From the NCBI GenBank assembly GCA_045639525.1, contig JAZUDI010000024.1, positions 1 to 64,000 on the forward strand: 64,000 bases of DNA, written 5' to 3'. Each line of letters begins with the position of its first letter. The stretch's first letter is position 1. A program made the translations under genes and the position numbers. This document shows, piece after piece, positions 25,808 through 34,943 of the stretch. The notes beneath the pieces were generated by a model. It had not been told where the DNA came from. It did not search any database and saw only the letters and a list, made by a program, of their open reading frames with translations. Origin of the DNA: UBA1181 sp045639525 (lineage in GTDB: Bacteria; Bacteroidota; Bacteroidia; Bacteroidales; Paludibacteraceae).

Positions 25808-27025
25808 ATGTGCGTCATGGAGGAGACAAAAGATAAATTGTTTACGATGAGTTTTATTTGCTCTTGTGGAGCGAATTTTCTCCTCTTCTTCTCTTTTTAT
25901 CTGATTATGCCCATTATGGCGATCTATCTGATCCGTAACTTCTCCGTGCCGGAATCCACCGCAGGGGCTGTTCTGGCGTGCTATACGCTCGCTTGTCTCT
26001 TTATCAGGCCCTTTTCCGGCTATTTAGTGGATAGTTTTCCCCGTAAGCCACTCTATCTCATGGCTCTCTCTCTCTTTGTGGTGCTCTTCATCGGCTATCC
26101 TATTGCGCAGTCCGTCTTGATGTTCGCCCTTTTGCGCCTGATGCATGGTTTAGCTTTTGGTATGGTCTCCATCTCCAGCAATACGATTCTGATTGATATC
26201 ATGCCATCCAGCCGTAGGGGAGAGGGCTTGGGCTATTTCGGCCTCTCCAACAACTTCGCGATGGCCACAGGACCCATGGTTGGTATGTGGCTCTTGGAAC
26301 ATTATAGTTACGAGACCATTTTCTACACCTCGTTTGGCGTTAGTCTCTTCTCTTTTGCGATCGGAACCTTGATAAAGACAAAATATCGCCCGACGATGGT
26401 GGCGAAGGAGAGGATCTCCTTGGACCGTTTTATCCTCATCAGTGGTATCCCCGCAGGATTCAACATGATCTGTTTGGCAATCCCTTATGGTGTGATGACC
26501 TCCTTCATCGCTATTTACGCTAAAGAGTTGGGCCTCGACGGAAAACCCACCTCCTTTTATCTCTTCTTGGCGGCGGGAATCGCCCTCTCTCGTATCTTTT
26601 CAGGGAAATTGGTGGATAGGGGGAAGATGTTATGGGTCATCAAGGTGGGTGTGGCGGCCGGCGGACTTGCCTTCTTCCTGATGGGAACACTCCCTTATTG
26701 GGGGATTCCGCAACGCTCCTTATCCATGGCTTTGTACCTCTCCGCACTGATGATTGGTATCGGATATGGTACGCTTTTCCCTGCAATGAACTCTCTCTTT
26801 GTGGCTTTGGCGCCCAACAACAAACGGGGAACCGCCACCTCCACCTATCTGACTACTTGGGATTTGGGCATAGGCGTAGGTCTGTTGGGTGGCGGCTGGC
26901 TCAGTGAATACACCTCCTTCTCCACCACCTTTATGGTGGGCGGACTCTTGGTGCTCCTTTCCTGGATATTCTTCGCCTTTGTCACGGCAGACCATTTCCT
27001 CCGCAACCGTATCAAGGAATCTTGA
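25808..27025 (+). CDS. MFS transporter
   Basis: The 405-residue protein has about twelve hydrophobic segments and the MFS loop 2-3 signature in degenerate form (GYLVDSFPRKPLYLM, about 73-87). Loop 8-9 carries the matching GKLVDRGKMLWVIK motif. It resembles the arabinose-efflux-like/YhhS subgroup of drug and metabolite exporters. No substrate can be assigned. Starts at 25808 and at 25817 (third in-frame codon later) are both plausible. It is encoded between the FISUMP lipoprotein and miaA. Confidence 0.85.
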   Translation: MCVMEETKDKLFTMSFICSCGANFLLFFSFYLIMPIMAIYLIRNFSVPESTAGAVLACYTLACLFIRPFSGYLVDSFPRKPLYLMALSLFVVLFIGYPIAQSVLMFALLRLMHGLAFGMVSISSNTILIDIMPSSRRGEGLGYFGLSNNFAMATGPMVGMWLLEHYSYETIFYTSFGVSLFSFAIGTLIKTKYRPTMVAKERISLDRFILISGIPAGFNMICLAIPYGVMTSFIAIYAKELGLDGKPTSFYLFLAAGIALSRIFSGKLVDRGKMLWVIKVGVAAGGLAFFLMGTLPYWGIPQRSLSMALYLSALMIGIGYGTLFPAMNSLFVALAPNNKRGTATSTYLTTWDLGIGVGLLGGGWLSEYTSFSTTFMVGGLLVLLSWIFFAFVTADHFLRNRIKES

Positions 27026-27034
27026 AATTTTTAT

Positions 27035-27042
27035 TAACTTTG
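27035..27042 (+). promoter_or_regulatory. -7 box for miaA
   Basis: TAACTTTG, a perfect TAnnTTTG match, 23 nt before the miaA start codon. Confidence 0.55.
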
Positions 27043-27065
27043 ATTTATCATAAAAAAAGTACGAT

Positions 27066-27974
27066 ATGGCATACGACATGATCACGATATTGGGCCCGAC
27101 GGCCAGCGGAAAGACGACTCTTGCCGCCCATTTGGCTCACCGATTAGGCACTGAAATCATCAGTGCGGATTCACGTCAGATTTATCGTCGTATGGATATA
27201 GGTACCGGCAAGGATCTCTCCGATTATACTGTAGAGGGGAGGCAGATTCCCTATCATCTGATAGATATTGCAGAACCAGGCTACAAATACAATTTGTTTG
27301 AGTACCAACGGGACTTCCTGGCGGTCTATGAGGATGTCAAAGGACGAGGTATTTCCCCTATCTTGTGTGGTGGAACGGGACTCTACATCGAATCGGTGTT
27401 GAAGGGCTACAAGATGATGCCAGTGCCGCAAAATGATGAGTTACGCAACCGGCTGGCGGATCGATCCTTGGAGGAGTTGACACAACTGCTCTCCACCTAC
27501 AAAACGCTCCACAACACGACTGATGTCGACACTGTGAAGCGCGCGATCCGTGCCATTGAGATATGCGAGTATTACCGTGAACATCCGCAGGAGTTTGTCG
27601 ATTTCCCTCATATCAACAGTCTGATTGTCGGTGTCGATATTGACCGTGATTTGAGACGGGAGAAGATTTCGAAGCGTCTGCGTGCCCGTTTGGATGAGGG
27701 GATGGTCGATGAGGTGAGGACCATCTTGGATTCAGGTGTCTCCGCGGAGGATATGATTTACTACGGTTTGGAATACAAATATCTTACCAATTATATCATT
27801 GGAATTCTCTCCTACGAGCAGATGGTCGCTGAGTTGGAGATTGCCATCCACCAATTTGCCAAGCGTCAAATGACGTGGTTCCGAGGCATGGAGCGTCGTG
27901 GATTCACCATTCATTGGGTAGATGCCTGTTTGCCGATGGAGGAGAAAGTGGACCGGATTATGGAAATGTTGTGA
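27066..27974 (+). CDS. miaA: tRNA dimethylallyltransferase MiaA
   Basis: MiaA transfers a dimethylallyl group to N6 of adenosine 37 in tRNAs reading codons that begin with U. The 302-residue protein has the P-loop GPTASGKTT (10-18) and the family motifs SADSRQIYRRMDIGTGK (35-51), YHLIDI and GGTGLYIES. It also has the C-terminal QFAKRQMTWFR. The length is normal. It has its own -7 box at 27035-27042. Some Bacteroidota carry two miaA paralogues, and this window shows only one. Confidence 0.95.
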   Translation: MAYDMITILGPTASGKTTLAAHLAHRLGTEIISADSRQIYRRMDIGTGKDLSDYTVEGRQIPYHLIDIAEPGYKYNLFEYQRDFLAVYEDVKGRGISPILCGGTGLYIESVLKGYKMMPVPQNDELRNRLADRSLEELTQLLSTYKTLHNTTDVDTVKRAIRAIEICEYYREHPQEFVDFPHINSLIVGVDIDRDLRREKISKRLRARLDEGMVDEVRTILDSGVSAEDMIYYGLEYKYLTNYIIGILSYEQMVAELEIAIHQFAKRQMTWFRGMERRGFTIHWVDACLPMEEKVDRIMEML

Positions 27975-28024
27975 TTTTAGTTTGATGCCCCTCCGAAATT
28001 AGGGTGCAAATCGAAAAATTTATG

Positions 28025-28032
28025 TAATTTTG
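28025..28032 (+). promoter_or_regulatory. -7 box for glnN
   Basis: TAATTTTG, a perfect TAnnTTTG match. The start codon at 28085 leaves a leader of about 45 nt ending in a run of Ts. Confidence 0.6.
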
Positions 28033-28084
28033 CGCCGTAACCCTCAAAAATTGTGGGTTGTCTAATAAAAGAGGAGTTTTTTTT

Positions 28085-30274
28085 ATGGCAATTATGAGAT
28101 TCGACGCATTGCGCGAATTGTATCGTAGACGTCCATTGGTGGTCAATACGCCATCCGATAGACTGTCCGATTATTTCGGTATCAATGTGTTTACAAAGGA
28201 GAAGATGCGCGAGTATCTCTCCAAAGATGCGTTCAACGCATTTATCGCGGCCGTGGACCGTGGTGTGTTATTCGATAGAAATGTGGCTGATCAGATCGCC
28301 ACTGGTATGCGTAAGTGGGCCAGAGAGCGTGGCGCTACCCACTATACCCACTGGTTTCAACCCTTGACCGACGGTACGGCGGAGAAACATGATGGTTTCA
28401 TCGATTTTGATGAGAACGGTGATGTGATCGAGCGTTTCTCCGGAAAATTGCTGATCCAGCAAGAACCGGACGCCTCATCTTTCCCTAATGGAGGAATCCG
28501 TAATACGTTTGAGGCCCGCGGATATACTGCGTGGGATCTCTCTTCCCCCGCTTTTGTCGTGGGTTCCACCCTTTGTATTCCAACTATTTTCATCTCCTAT
28601 ACGGGTGAGGCTTTGGACTACAAGACACCATTGTTGAAGGCAATCTCTTCTGTGGATAAGGCGGCGGTGGCCGTTTGCCAATATTTTGACAAGAATGTCA
28701 CAAAGGTAAATACCAACTTGGGTTGGGAGCAGGAGTATTTCTTGGTGGATGCCGCTCTTTACAACGCGCGTCCGGATTTGTGCATGACAGGCAGAACCTT
28801 GATGGGACACGCCTCTGCCAAAGACCAACAGTTGGACGACCACTATTTCGGATCTATCCCTGAGCGTGTCACCGAGTTTATGCGTGACATTGAAATCGAG
28901 GCACATAAGTTGGGTATTCCTTTGAAGACCCGCCACAATGAGGTGGCTCCTAACCAATTTGAGTTTGCTCCTATCTACGAGGAGGCCAACTTGGCCAACG
29001 ACCACAACCAGTTGGTGATGGATTTGATGAAACGCGTCGCGCGCAAGCACCATTTCCAGGTTCTTTTGCACGAGAAGCCATTCTCCAGTGTGAATGGTTC
29101 GGGAAAGCATAACAACTGGTCTTTGACCACCGACACGGGCGTGAATTTGCTCTCTCCGGCGAAGAATCCGAAAGGAAATATGCTCTTCATCACCTTCTTG
29201 GTGAATGTGATGACTGCGGTATTCAAGCACCAAGATCTGCTTCGTGCCTCTATCATGAGTGCGGGTAATACCTATCGTTTGGGCGCCAATGAGGCGCCTC
29301 CTGCTATTCTCTCCGTCTTCTTGGGCCGTAACCTCTCTATGATGTTGGACAATTTGGCGAACCAGGTGGGTGATAGCAAGATGACACCTGAGGAGAAGAC
29401 CGCTTTGAAATTGGGCATCGCGCGTATCCCTGATATCATGTTGGACAATACCGACCGTAACCGTACCTCGCCGTTTGCCTTTACCGGCAACCGTTTCGAG
29501 TTCCGAGCTGTCGGTTCTTCCGCGAACTGCGCCGCCTCCATTATCGCTTTGAACGCGGCGGTAGCGCACCAATTAAACGCCTTCCGTGCGGAGGTGGATG
29601 GCTTAATCAATGCCGGTAAGGGTAGGGATGAGGCTATTTTCCAAGTCTTGAAGAAGCTTATCATCGAGTCCAAGCCTGTTCGTTTCGAGGGCGACGGATA
29701 TTCCGAAGAGTGGAAGAAGGAGGCGAAGAAGCGTGGTTTGACCAATATCACCAGTGCGCCGGAGGCGATCAGCAAATATTTGGACAAGGCATCCGTGGAG
29801 GCTTTGATCGGTGGGGGTATCTTCAACGAGGTGGAGTTGCACGGACGTGTGGAGGTGGAGTATGAGAAGTTCTCCAAGAAGGTGCAGATTGAATCCAGAA
29901 TCTTGGGCGACATCGCGATCAACCACATCGTTCCTACCGCTGTCGCTTACCAAAACCGTTTGATCGAGAACCTTTGTGGCTTGAAGCAATTGTTTGATGC
30001 GAAGGAGTTTGAGGTGTTGGCAGAGGATCGTAAGGATTTGATCCGCGAAATCTCTTCCCACGTGACAGCCATCAAGAAGTTAGTGAAACGCATGACCGAG
30101 GAGCGTCACCAAGCCAATACCGCCAAGGAGGAGAGCGAGACTGCTATGATTTATGACAAGACCGTTCGTCCTACCATGGAGGAGATCCGTTCCCACATCG
30201 ATGAGTTGGAGTTGGTGGTGGATGACGATTGTTGGCCATTACCTAAATACAGAGAGTTGTTATTTGCGAAATAA
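28085..30274 (+). CDS. glnN: glutamine synthetase type III
   Basis: GSIII makes glutamine from glutamate, ammonia and ATP, and is the large form typical of Bacteroidales. The 729-residue product has RFDALRELYRRRPLVV at the start and the diagnostic THYTHWFQPLTDGTAEKHD. Active-site segments follow: NQFEFAPIYEEAN, GSGKHNNWSL and AVGSSANCA. I place the start at the ATG at 28085 rather than the upstream in-frame codon at 28058, because family members begin M-x-x-MRFxAL. It is monocistronic and is followed by a strong bidirectional terminator. Confidence 0.96.
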   Translation: MAIMRFDALRELYRRRPLVVNTPSDRLSDYFGINVFTKEKMREYLSKDAFNAFIAAVDRGVLFDRNVADQIATGMRKWARERGATHYTHWFQPLTDGTAEKHDGFIDFDENGDVIERFSGKLLIQQEPDASSFPNGGIRNTFEARGYTAWDLSSPAFVVGSTLCIPTIFISYTGEALDYKTPLLKAISSVDKAAVAVCQYFDKNVTKVNTNLGWEQEYFLVDAALYNARPDLCMTGRTLMGHASAKDQQLDDHYFGSIPERVTEFMRDIEIEAHKLGIPLKTRHNEVAPNQFEFAPIYEEANLANDHNQLVMDLMKRVARKHHFQVLLHEKPFSSVNGSGKHNNWSLTTDTGVNLLSPAKNPKGNMLFITFLVNVMTAVFKHQDLLRASIMSAGNTYRLGANEAPPAILSVFLGRNLSMMLDNLANQVGDSKMTPEEKTALKLGIARIPDIMLDNTDRNRTSPFAFTGNRFEFRAVGSSANCAASIIALNAAVAHQLNAFRAEVDGLINAGKGRDEAIFQVLKKLIIESKPVRFEGDGYSEEWKKEAKKRGLTNITSAPEAISKYLDKASVEALIGGGIFNEVELHGRVEVEYEKFSKKVQIESRILGDIAINHIVPTAVAYQNRLIENLCGLKQLFDAKEFEVLAEDRKDLIREISSHVTAIKKLVKRMTEERHQANTAKEESETAMIYDKTVRPTMEEIRSHIDELELVVDDDCWPLPKYRELLFAK

Positions 30275-30292
30275 CTCGATGAACTTGTAATA

Positions 30293-30332
30293 AAAAAGTA
30301 AGGCATCCTCGTTCGGGGATGCCTTACTTTTT
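30293..30332. terminator. bidirectional terminator between glnN and an Ig-like protein gene
   Basis: A 16 bp perfect stem (30293-30308 with 30317-30332) closes an 8-base loop, with A and T tracts at the ends. It serves both convergent genes. Confidence 0.9.
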
Positions 30333-30353
30333 GTATGATTTACTAATCTCTTC

Positions 30354-31031
30354 TTAGTAACGATCTTTGGTGTTGTATCCTTCGTAAAGATTGTCTGTAT
30401 CCCTCTTGGGATCCCTGACGATTACATCGCAGCTGGCAGTCTTGTTGTCCGCCTTCGCGTAGATCGTCGCCTTTCCTGGCGCTACGGCGTGGATCTCACC
30501 CTCGCTGTTCACTGTAACCACCGCATTGTTGGAGGAGCTCCAATGCAATCCCTTGCAGTTGGAATCGTCTGGATAGATGGCTGCGCTGATGCGTTCCTCT
30601 TCTCCTACGTTCAAACGGGTCTCCGTCTTGTTCAGGGAGATGTTCTCCACCTTGACGATGAAGCTGTCCACGATGTAGACGCTGTTGCCTCTCCAAGGCA
30701 ATGTGTGAAGGTACTCCTTGTAGTAGAGATCTACGGTGCGGGTACCCATATTCATCAATTTTTTAGCCACCTCTTCGTTCTCGATGGAGAAGACGAACTC
30801 GTTGGATTGGATGCCAGTCGCTGTCGCCCCTTTAGTGGTACTGCTACCTTTGAAGCCGCTTTGGATCATCTTTCCTTCGTATGTCTTGAAAATATAACCC
30901 TTGTTAACGACATAGTTGAGCTCGCCGCTCTTGACGCCCTCTCCGAATACATAGTAGTAACGGAAATAACCGAAAGCCGCACCTCCCAAGAGAAGGATTA
31001 GTAGAATAAAAAGAATAAGTTTAATCTTCAT
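30354..31031 (-). CDS. membrane-anchored protein with a Big_2 Ig-like domain
   Basis: A 225-residue protein. It has an N-terminal membrane segment (about 2-25, MKIKLILFILLILLLGGAAF) and a middle domain of unknown fold. A C-terminal bacterial Ig-like (Big_2) domain covers about 130-210 (SLNKTETRLNVGEEERISAAI, LHWSSSNNAVVTVNSEGEI, APGKATIYAKA). The Ig domain should face the periplasm or outside. No enzymatic motif is seen. A TATCTTTG -7 box lies 20-27 nt upstream of the start. The gene is monocistronic and of unknown role. Confidence 0.75.
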   Translation of the reverse strand: MKIKLILFILLILLLGGAAFGYFRYYYVFGEGVKSGELNYVVNKGYIFKTYEGKMIQSGFKGSSTTKGATATGIQSNEFVFSIENEEVAKKLMNMGTRTVDLYYKEYLHTLPWRGNSVYIVDSFIVKVENISLNKTETRLNVGEEERISAAIYPDDSNCKGLHWSSSNNAVVTVNSEGEIHAVAPGKATIYAKADNKTASCDVIVRDPKRDTDNLYEGYNTKDRY

Positions 31032-31050
31032 AACACTTCATATTTTTTTG

Positions 31051-31058
31051 CAAAGATA
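31051..31058 (-). promoter_or_regulatory. -7 box for the Ig-like protein gene
   Basis: Minus-strand TATCTTTG, a perfect match, 20 nt before the start codon at 31031. Confidence 0.55.
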
Positions 31059-31208
31059 ACCCTTTTGTTGGATAGATAGATGCCCGATACGATAAATTCA
31101 ACTATTCATTGTGTCATAGTCTAATAGGGCGTTAGCTTGTTTCTGAAATTGTTGAAATTTTTATGCTTTGATTTTCTCCGTAAAGTGGGGAGAGAAATAA
31201 ACTTTTTG

Positions 31209-31216
31209 TATTTTTG
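31209..31216 (+). promoter_or_regulatory. -7 box for the DUF3127 gene
   Basis: TATTTTTG, a TAnnTTTG match, about 58 nt before the start codon. Confidence 0.45.
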
Positions 31217-31273
31217 TGAAAAATATGATTTTCGGGGAGTTTGGTCCCTTTACTTAATATTACGTAAATTAAA

Positions 31274-31675
31274 ATGGATTTCACAGGAAGAATTATCGCT
31301 GTATTGCCTGCAAGAACAGGTCAGGGAAAGAATGGCCCTTGGAAGAGTCAGGAATATGTAATGGAACACGATACCTCAAACGCACAATATCCACGTCGTA
31401 TGTGTTTCAATGTGTGGGGTGAGCAAAAGATCGCTGAGTTCAATATTCAAGAGGGTGGATTCTACACCGTGAGTGTGGATATCGACTGCCGCGAGTGGCA
31501 AGGACGTTGGTTCAACGATATCCGCGCGTGGAGAGTCGCTCCTGCAGGTACCACCGCTCCTCAACCACAAGCTCCCGCTCAGCCTGCTATGCCAAGCGGT
31601 ATGCCAGCTGTTCCTTCATTCGATAATCAATCCAATGCGGGACAAAGCAACGAGGCTGACCAGTTGCCTTTCTAA
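31274..31675 (+). CDS. DUF3127 protein (OB-fold-like)
   Basis: A 133-residue cytoplasmic protein of the DUF3127 family, common in Bacteroidota. The compact beta domain (about 1-95) has the family run FTGRIIAVLPARTGQGKNGPW and GRWFNDIRAWRV. The C-terminal ~40 residues are low-complexity (proline, glutamine, alanine) and end in an acidic tip, ADQLPF. That D-x-L-P-F-type tail is the same arrangement as in single-strand DNA-binding protein (SSB), whose acidic tip recruits partners. A single-strand DNA-binding role is plausible but not shown. It is monocistronic, between its own -7 box and terminator. Confidence 0.85.
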   Translation: MDFTGRIIAVLPARTGQGKNGPWKSQEYVMEHDTSNAQYPRRMCFNVWGEQKIAEFNIQEGGFYTVSVDIDCREWQGRWFNDIRAWRVAPAGTTAPQPQAPAQPAMPSGMPAVPSFDNQSNAGQSNEADQLPF

Positions 31676-31695
31676 TTAGAAAGTTAATGATACAT

Positions 31696-31729
31696 GGCCA
31701 ATTCCTTTGCGGGGATTGGCCTTTTTTTT
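31696..31729 (+). terminator. terminator of the DUF3127 gene
   Basis: Stem GGCCAAT (31696-31702) with ATTGGCC (31715-31721), plus inner pairs, followed by eight Ts. Confidence 0.85.
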
Positions 31730-31752
31730 ATGTTATGGATACGGGAATAAAA

Positions 31753-31783
31753 AAACGTGGCGCCAACCGCTGACGCCACGTTT
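31753..31783. terminator. bidirectional terminator at the 3' end of the GH5 gene
   Basis: A 10 bp perfect stem (AAACGTGGCG 31753-31762 with CGCCACGTTT 31774-31783). For the minus-strand GH5 gene it is followed by a T run. Confidence 0.8.
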
Positions 31784-31804
31784 CGTTTTTATTGAATGGA
31801 AATA

Positions 31805-32947
31805 TTATTTCTTTCCAGTGATGATTGCAGGCAACTCGTTAGCTGAACCGTCTTGGTTAACAACAGGGAAGTCGCCCTTGTAGCACCAGTGGCAGTTTGC
31901 GATGTCATGCTCGTGGAATACGTCGCAGATATCGTTGTACCAACGCATACGAACCTCCTTGTCCACGAAGTATGGGTAAGCGCCGAACTCACCGCAGTAG
32001 AGGTGCAAGCCAAGAGACTCAGCCTTGTCGATCGCCTTCTTCATGTGAACATACATGGTGTCCTTGTTGTACTCTCCATTCATAGAGTTGATTTTCTCCA
32101 ACTCCTTCTCCGACAACGATGCGAGAGATGCAGAGTCGGTTACTTGCAAACCTGGATAGTTCACCTTTCCTTTATAGAAGCTGTAGTCGGTCCATGGCGC
32201 TTGGTGGTGTGTCACCAAACTTGGCTCGTAGAAGTGGAAGCTCAACATCAAGTATTTGTCGTTCTCTGGTACACGGAGAGAATCGAATGTTTGTGGGATT
32301 TGCCAAAGGTTAGAACCTACGATGATGGTTCTCTCAGTCTCGCTCTCTCTGATACCCTTGATCATCTTCTCGATCAAAAGGTTCCAAGCCTCGTGGGTAG
32401 GAGCAACCGGCTCGTTCATCAACTCGTAAGCCAAACGGTCGTTAGGGTATTGGGCTAAATCCTTTTGAAGATCTTTCCAAATGTTCACGATCTTCTCTTG
32501 CTCAGCAGGATCGGTGAACAATGTGTTTGGATGGCCGTTCTCGTTGTTGAAGTGGTGGGAACGGACGATGTGAAGATCGATAACGATGTTCATGTTGTTC
32601 TCCAAGGTCCACTTGATGGCATTGTGCATCAACTCGAATCCTGATGAGTCGCGGTTCATTTGCTCGTCGTAGAGCTCCTCTTCATCAACTGGAAGACGAA
32701 CGAAGTCGAATCCCATAGCGGCGATAGAGTCGAAATCAGCCTTGGTGATCATCTTGGCTCTGTCATCATGGTTACGGCCACCTGTTTGGGACAACCAGTG
32801 GCTGACATTCACACCATTCTTCAAATCGAGAGTGGCGTATGACTTGGTTTGCTCAGACGAAGTCTGACCATTTTGTTGCCCAGCGGGCTTATCGCAAGCG
32901 GCCAATGCGAGCGCAAGCGCAGCGATACCTAGAAAACGTGTTTTCAT
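31805..32947 (-). CDS. glycoside hydrolase family 5 lipoprotein (cellulase-type)
   Basis: The 380-residue lipoprotein has a signal peptide with lipobox ALAAC (Cys about 18), so it is likely anchored in the outer membrane or facing the periplasm. The GH5 barrel shows GVNVSHWLSQTGG, MGFDFVRLPV, the acid/base ELMNEPVAP (Glu about 176) and the nucleophile CGEFGAYP (Glu about 319). Both catalytic glutamates are intact. GH5 enzymes cleave beta-glucans, mannans or related glycans, and the exact substrate cannot be told. No SusC/SusD pair is nearby, so it is outside a classic polysaccharide utilisation locus. Confidence 0.9.
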   Translation of the reverse strand: MKTRFLGIAALALALAACDKPAGQQNGQTSSEQTKSYATLDLKNGVNVSHWLSQTGGRNHDDRAKMITKADFDSIAAMGFDFVRLPVDEEELYDEQMNRDSSGFELMHNAIKWTLENNMNIVIDLHIVRSHHFNNENGHPNTLFTDPAEQEKIVNIWKDLQKDLAQYPNDRLAYELMNEPVAPTHEAWNLLIEKMIKGIRESETERTIIVGSNLWQIPQTFDSLRVPENDKYLMLSFHFYEPSLVTHHQAPWTDYSFYKGKVNYPGLQVTDSASLASLSEKELEKINSMNGEYNKDTMYVHMKKAIDKAESLGLHLYCGEFGAYPYFVDKEVRMRWYNDICDVFHEHDIANCHWCYKGDFPVVNQDGSANELPAIITGKK

Positions 32948-32981
32948 AAATAATTAATAATTATAGATTTCATTTGTTTCA

Positions 32982-32989
32982 CAAAGATA
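32982..32989 (-). promoter_or_regulatory. -7 box for the GH5 gene
   Basis: Minus-strand TATCTTTG, a perfect match, 35 nt before the start codon at 32947. The 32990-33156 region to the right shows no gene. Confidence 0.6.
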
Positions 32990-33156
32990 TAAAAAGATAA
33001 AACATCGTAGGGTGTAGGTGCTATTTATTTTGTTGTCGTATGGGTGTGTTTTTGAAGAGAGAGATCATTAGACTCAATTTTATTAGCATTTGGAAAGAAA
33101 AGATAGTTTTTTGTCTATTTGACATCGTTGAGTCAGTTTCGTATTGAAAAAACAAT

Positions 33157-33164
33157 TATTTTTG
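33157..33164 (+). promoter_or_regulatory. -7 box for the Na/Pi cotransporter gene
   Basis: TATTTTTG, a perfect TAnnTTTG match. The leader to the start codon at 33242 would be about 70 nt. Confidence 0.45.
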
Positions 33165-33241
33165 CTTTGCATTTTCGAAGGGGAGCTGATTTAATGTCCT
33201 TTTGAAAGTACAAATTGGAATAATGTTTCTTACCATATAAT

Positions 33242-34936
33242 ATGGATTATTTACCATTAATTATTCTTGCAGGTTCTGTCGCCTTGCTTATGTACGGAAT
33301 GAAAGTCATGAGCGAAGGTTTGCAAAAGATGGCTGGTAGCAAGTTGCGCCAAGTCCTCGCTAAAATGACAACCAATCGTTTCACGGGTCTATTAACGGGT
33401 GCCTTCATCACGACATCTATTCAGTCTTCTACCGCCACCACCGTTATGACGGTAAGTTTCGTAAGCGCGGGACTTCTCTCCTTGACACAGGCGATCTCCG
33501 TCATCATGGGTGCCAATATCGGAACCACCGCCACCGCATGGATCATGGTGTTGGGCGGAAGTGGAAACTATATGCAGTATGTGGTCTATGCGGCGATCGT
33601 ATTTGCCATCATTTGTATATATAGCAACAAAAGACGTAATCTTGGCGAATTCGTGATGGGTTTGGCCCTGTTGCTCTTGGGTTTGACGACATTGAGCGCC
33701 AATGCGAAGGGAATGCACCTCGACCAAAATCAAGCGGTGCAGGAATTCTTTGGAAAGATGAGTAGCATGGGCTACGGTTCCTACCTTCTTTTCCTGGTTA
33801 TCGGCGGTTTGCTTACCTGCTCGGTGCAGAGCTCCGCGGCGATTATGGCGATCACCATGACGCTTTGCTCGGCTGGTGTTTTGGATATCTATATGGGTAT
33901 CGCTCTGGTGATGGGAGAGAACATCGGTACCACCGTCACCTCCAATGTGGTGGCCCTCTCGGCCTCTACCCAAGCGAGAAGAGCGGCCATGGCGCACATG
34001 GTGTTCAATGTGTTTGGTGTGATATGGGTGTTTAGCATATTCCCTTATTTCGTGGATCTTGTCTGCTGGATGGTGGGTTGTGATCCTCATGCGGAGATTT
34101 CTGACAAATCTATTTTGACCGTGGTCTTGGCCGCCTTCCATACCTCTTTCAACATTTGTAATGTGTTGATCCTGATATGGTTTATCAAACCGTTGGAGAA
34201 ACTTGTCTGCAGAATCATCAAGGCGAAGGCTAATCCGGAAGAGGATGAGGCTCGATTGACCTATATCGGTGGAGGTATTCTTTCGACGTCGGAGCTCTCC
34301 ATCTTGGAGGCTAAGAAGGAGGTCAATGTCTTTGCCGCCCGTTGCCATAAGATGTTGGGATTCATCCCCGCATTGTTGAAAATGGAGAAGGATGAGGACT
34401 TTAATAAGTTGTTTAGCCGTATCGAGAAGTACGAGAATATCACCGACAATATGGAGGTTCAGATCGCCGACTATCTGAACAAGGTGTCGGAGGGTAGGCT
34501 GAGTGCCGAAGGTAAGAGTGAAATCCAACACATGATGAAGCAGGTTTCTGAGCTGGAGAGTATCGGTGATAGTTGCTACAATTTGGCTCGTACCGTGCGT
34601 CGTAAGAGAGAAAAGTCTCCGGAAGAGGATTTTACGGAGAAGCAATATGAGCACCTTTTCAATATGCTGAAATTGGCGGATCAATCCATTGAGCAGATGA
34701 AGGTGATCGTACAGTCGGATGAGGTCAATCCAGTAGATTTGAACAAGTCACAAAATATTGAGATGGAGATCAATAACTATCGTAAGTTGTTGAAGAACCA
34801 GAATGTTGACGACATCAATAAGAAATTGTACGACTATCAGATGGGCGTCTACTATATGGATATGATATCTGAGTGTGAAAAGTTGGGCGATTATGTCATG
34901 AACGTAATCGAATGTGTCGCCGTTCATAAGCAATAA
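33242..34936 (+). CDS. Na/Pi cotransporter-family protein with PhoU-like tail
   Basis: This 564-residue inner-membrane protein has two inverted repeats carrying the family QSS motifs: IQSSTATTVM (about 60) and VQSSAAIMAI (about 195). Each is followed by GxNIGTT segments. The hydrophobic part ends near residue 325. A helical cytoplasmic PhoU-like domain (about 350-564) has the expected long amphipathic helices. It probably moves phosphate with sodium, although some family members act on other anions. The nth gene begins 7 nt after its stop, so the two are probably co-transcribed. Confidence 0.9.
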   Translation: MDYLPLIILAGSVALLMYGMKVMSEGLQKMAGSKLRQVLAKMTTNRFTGLLTGAFITTSIQSSTATTVMTVSFVSAGLLSLTQAISVIMGANIGTTATAWIMVLGGSGNYMQYVVYAAIVFAIICIYSNKRRNLGEFVMGLALLLLGLTTLSANAKGMHLDQNQAVQEFFGKMSSMGYGSYLLFLVIGGLLTCSVQSSAAIMAITMTLCSAGVLDIYMGIALVMGENIGTTVTSNVVALSASTQARRAAMAHMVFNVFGVIWVFSIFPYFVDLVCWMVGCDPHAEISDKSILTVVLAAFHTSFNICNVLILIWFIKPLEKLVCRIIKAKANPEEDEARLTYIGGGILSTSELSILEAKKEVNVFAARCHKMLGFIPALLKMEKDEDFNKLFSRIEKYENITDNMEVQIADYLNKVSEGRLSAEGKSEIQHMMKQVSELESIGDSCYNLARTVRRKREKSPEEDFTEKQYEHLFNMLKLADQSIEQMKVIVQSDEVNPVDLNKSQNIEMEINNYRKLLKNQNVDDINKKLYDYQMGVYYMDMISECEKLGDYVMNVIECVAVHKQ

Positions 34937-34943
34937 AGTTCTT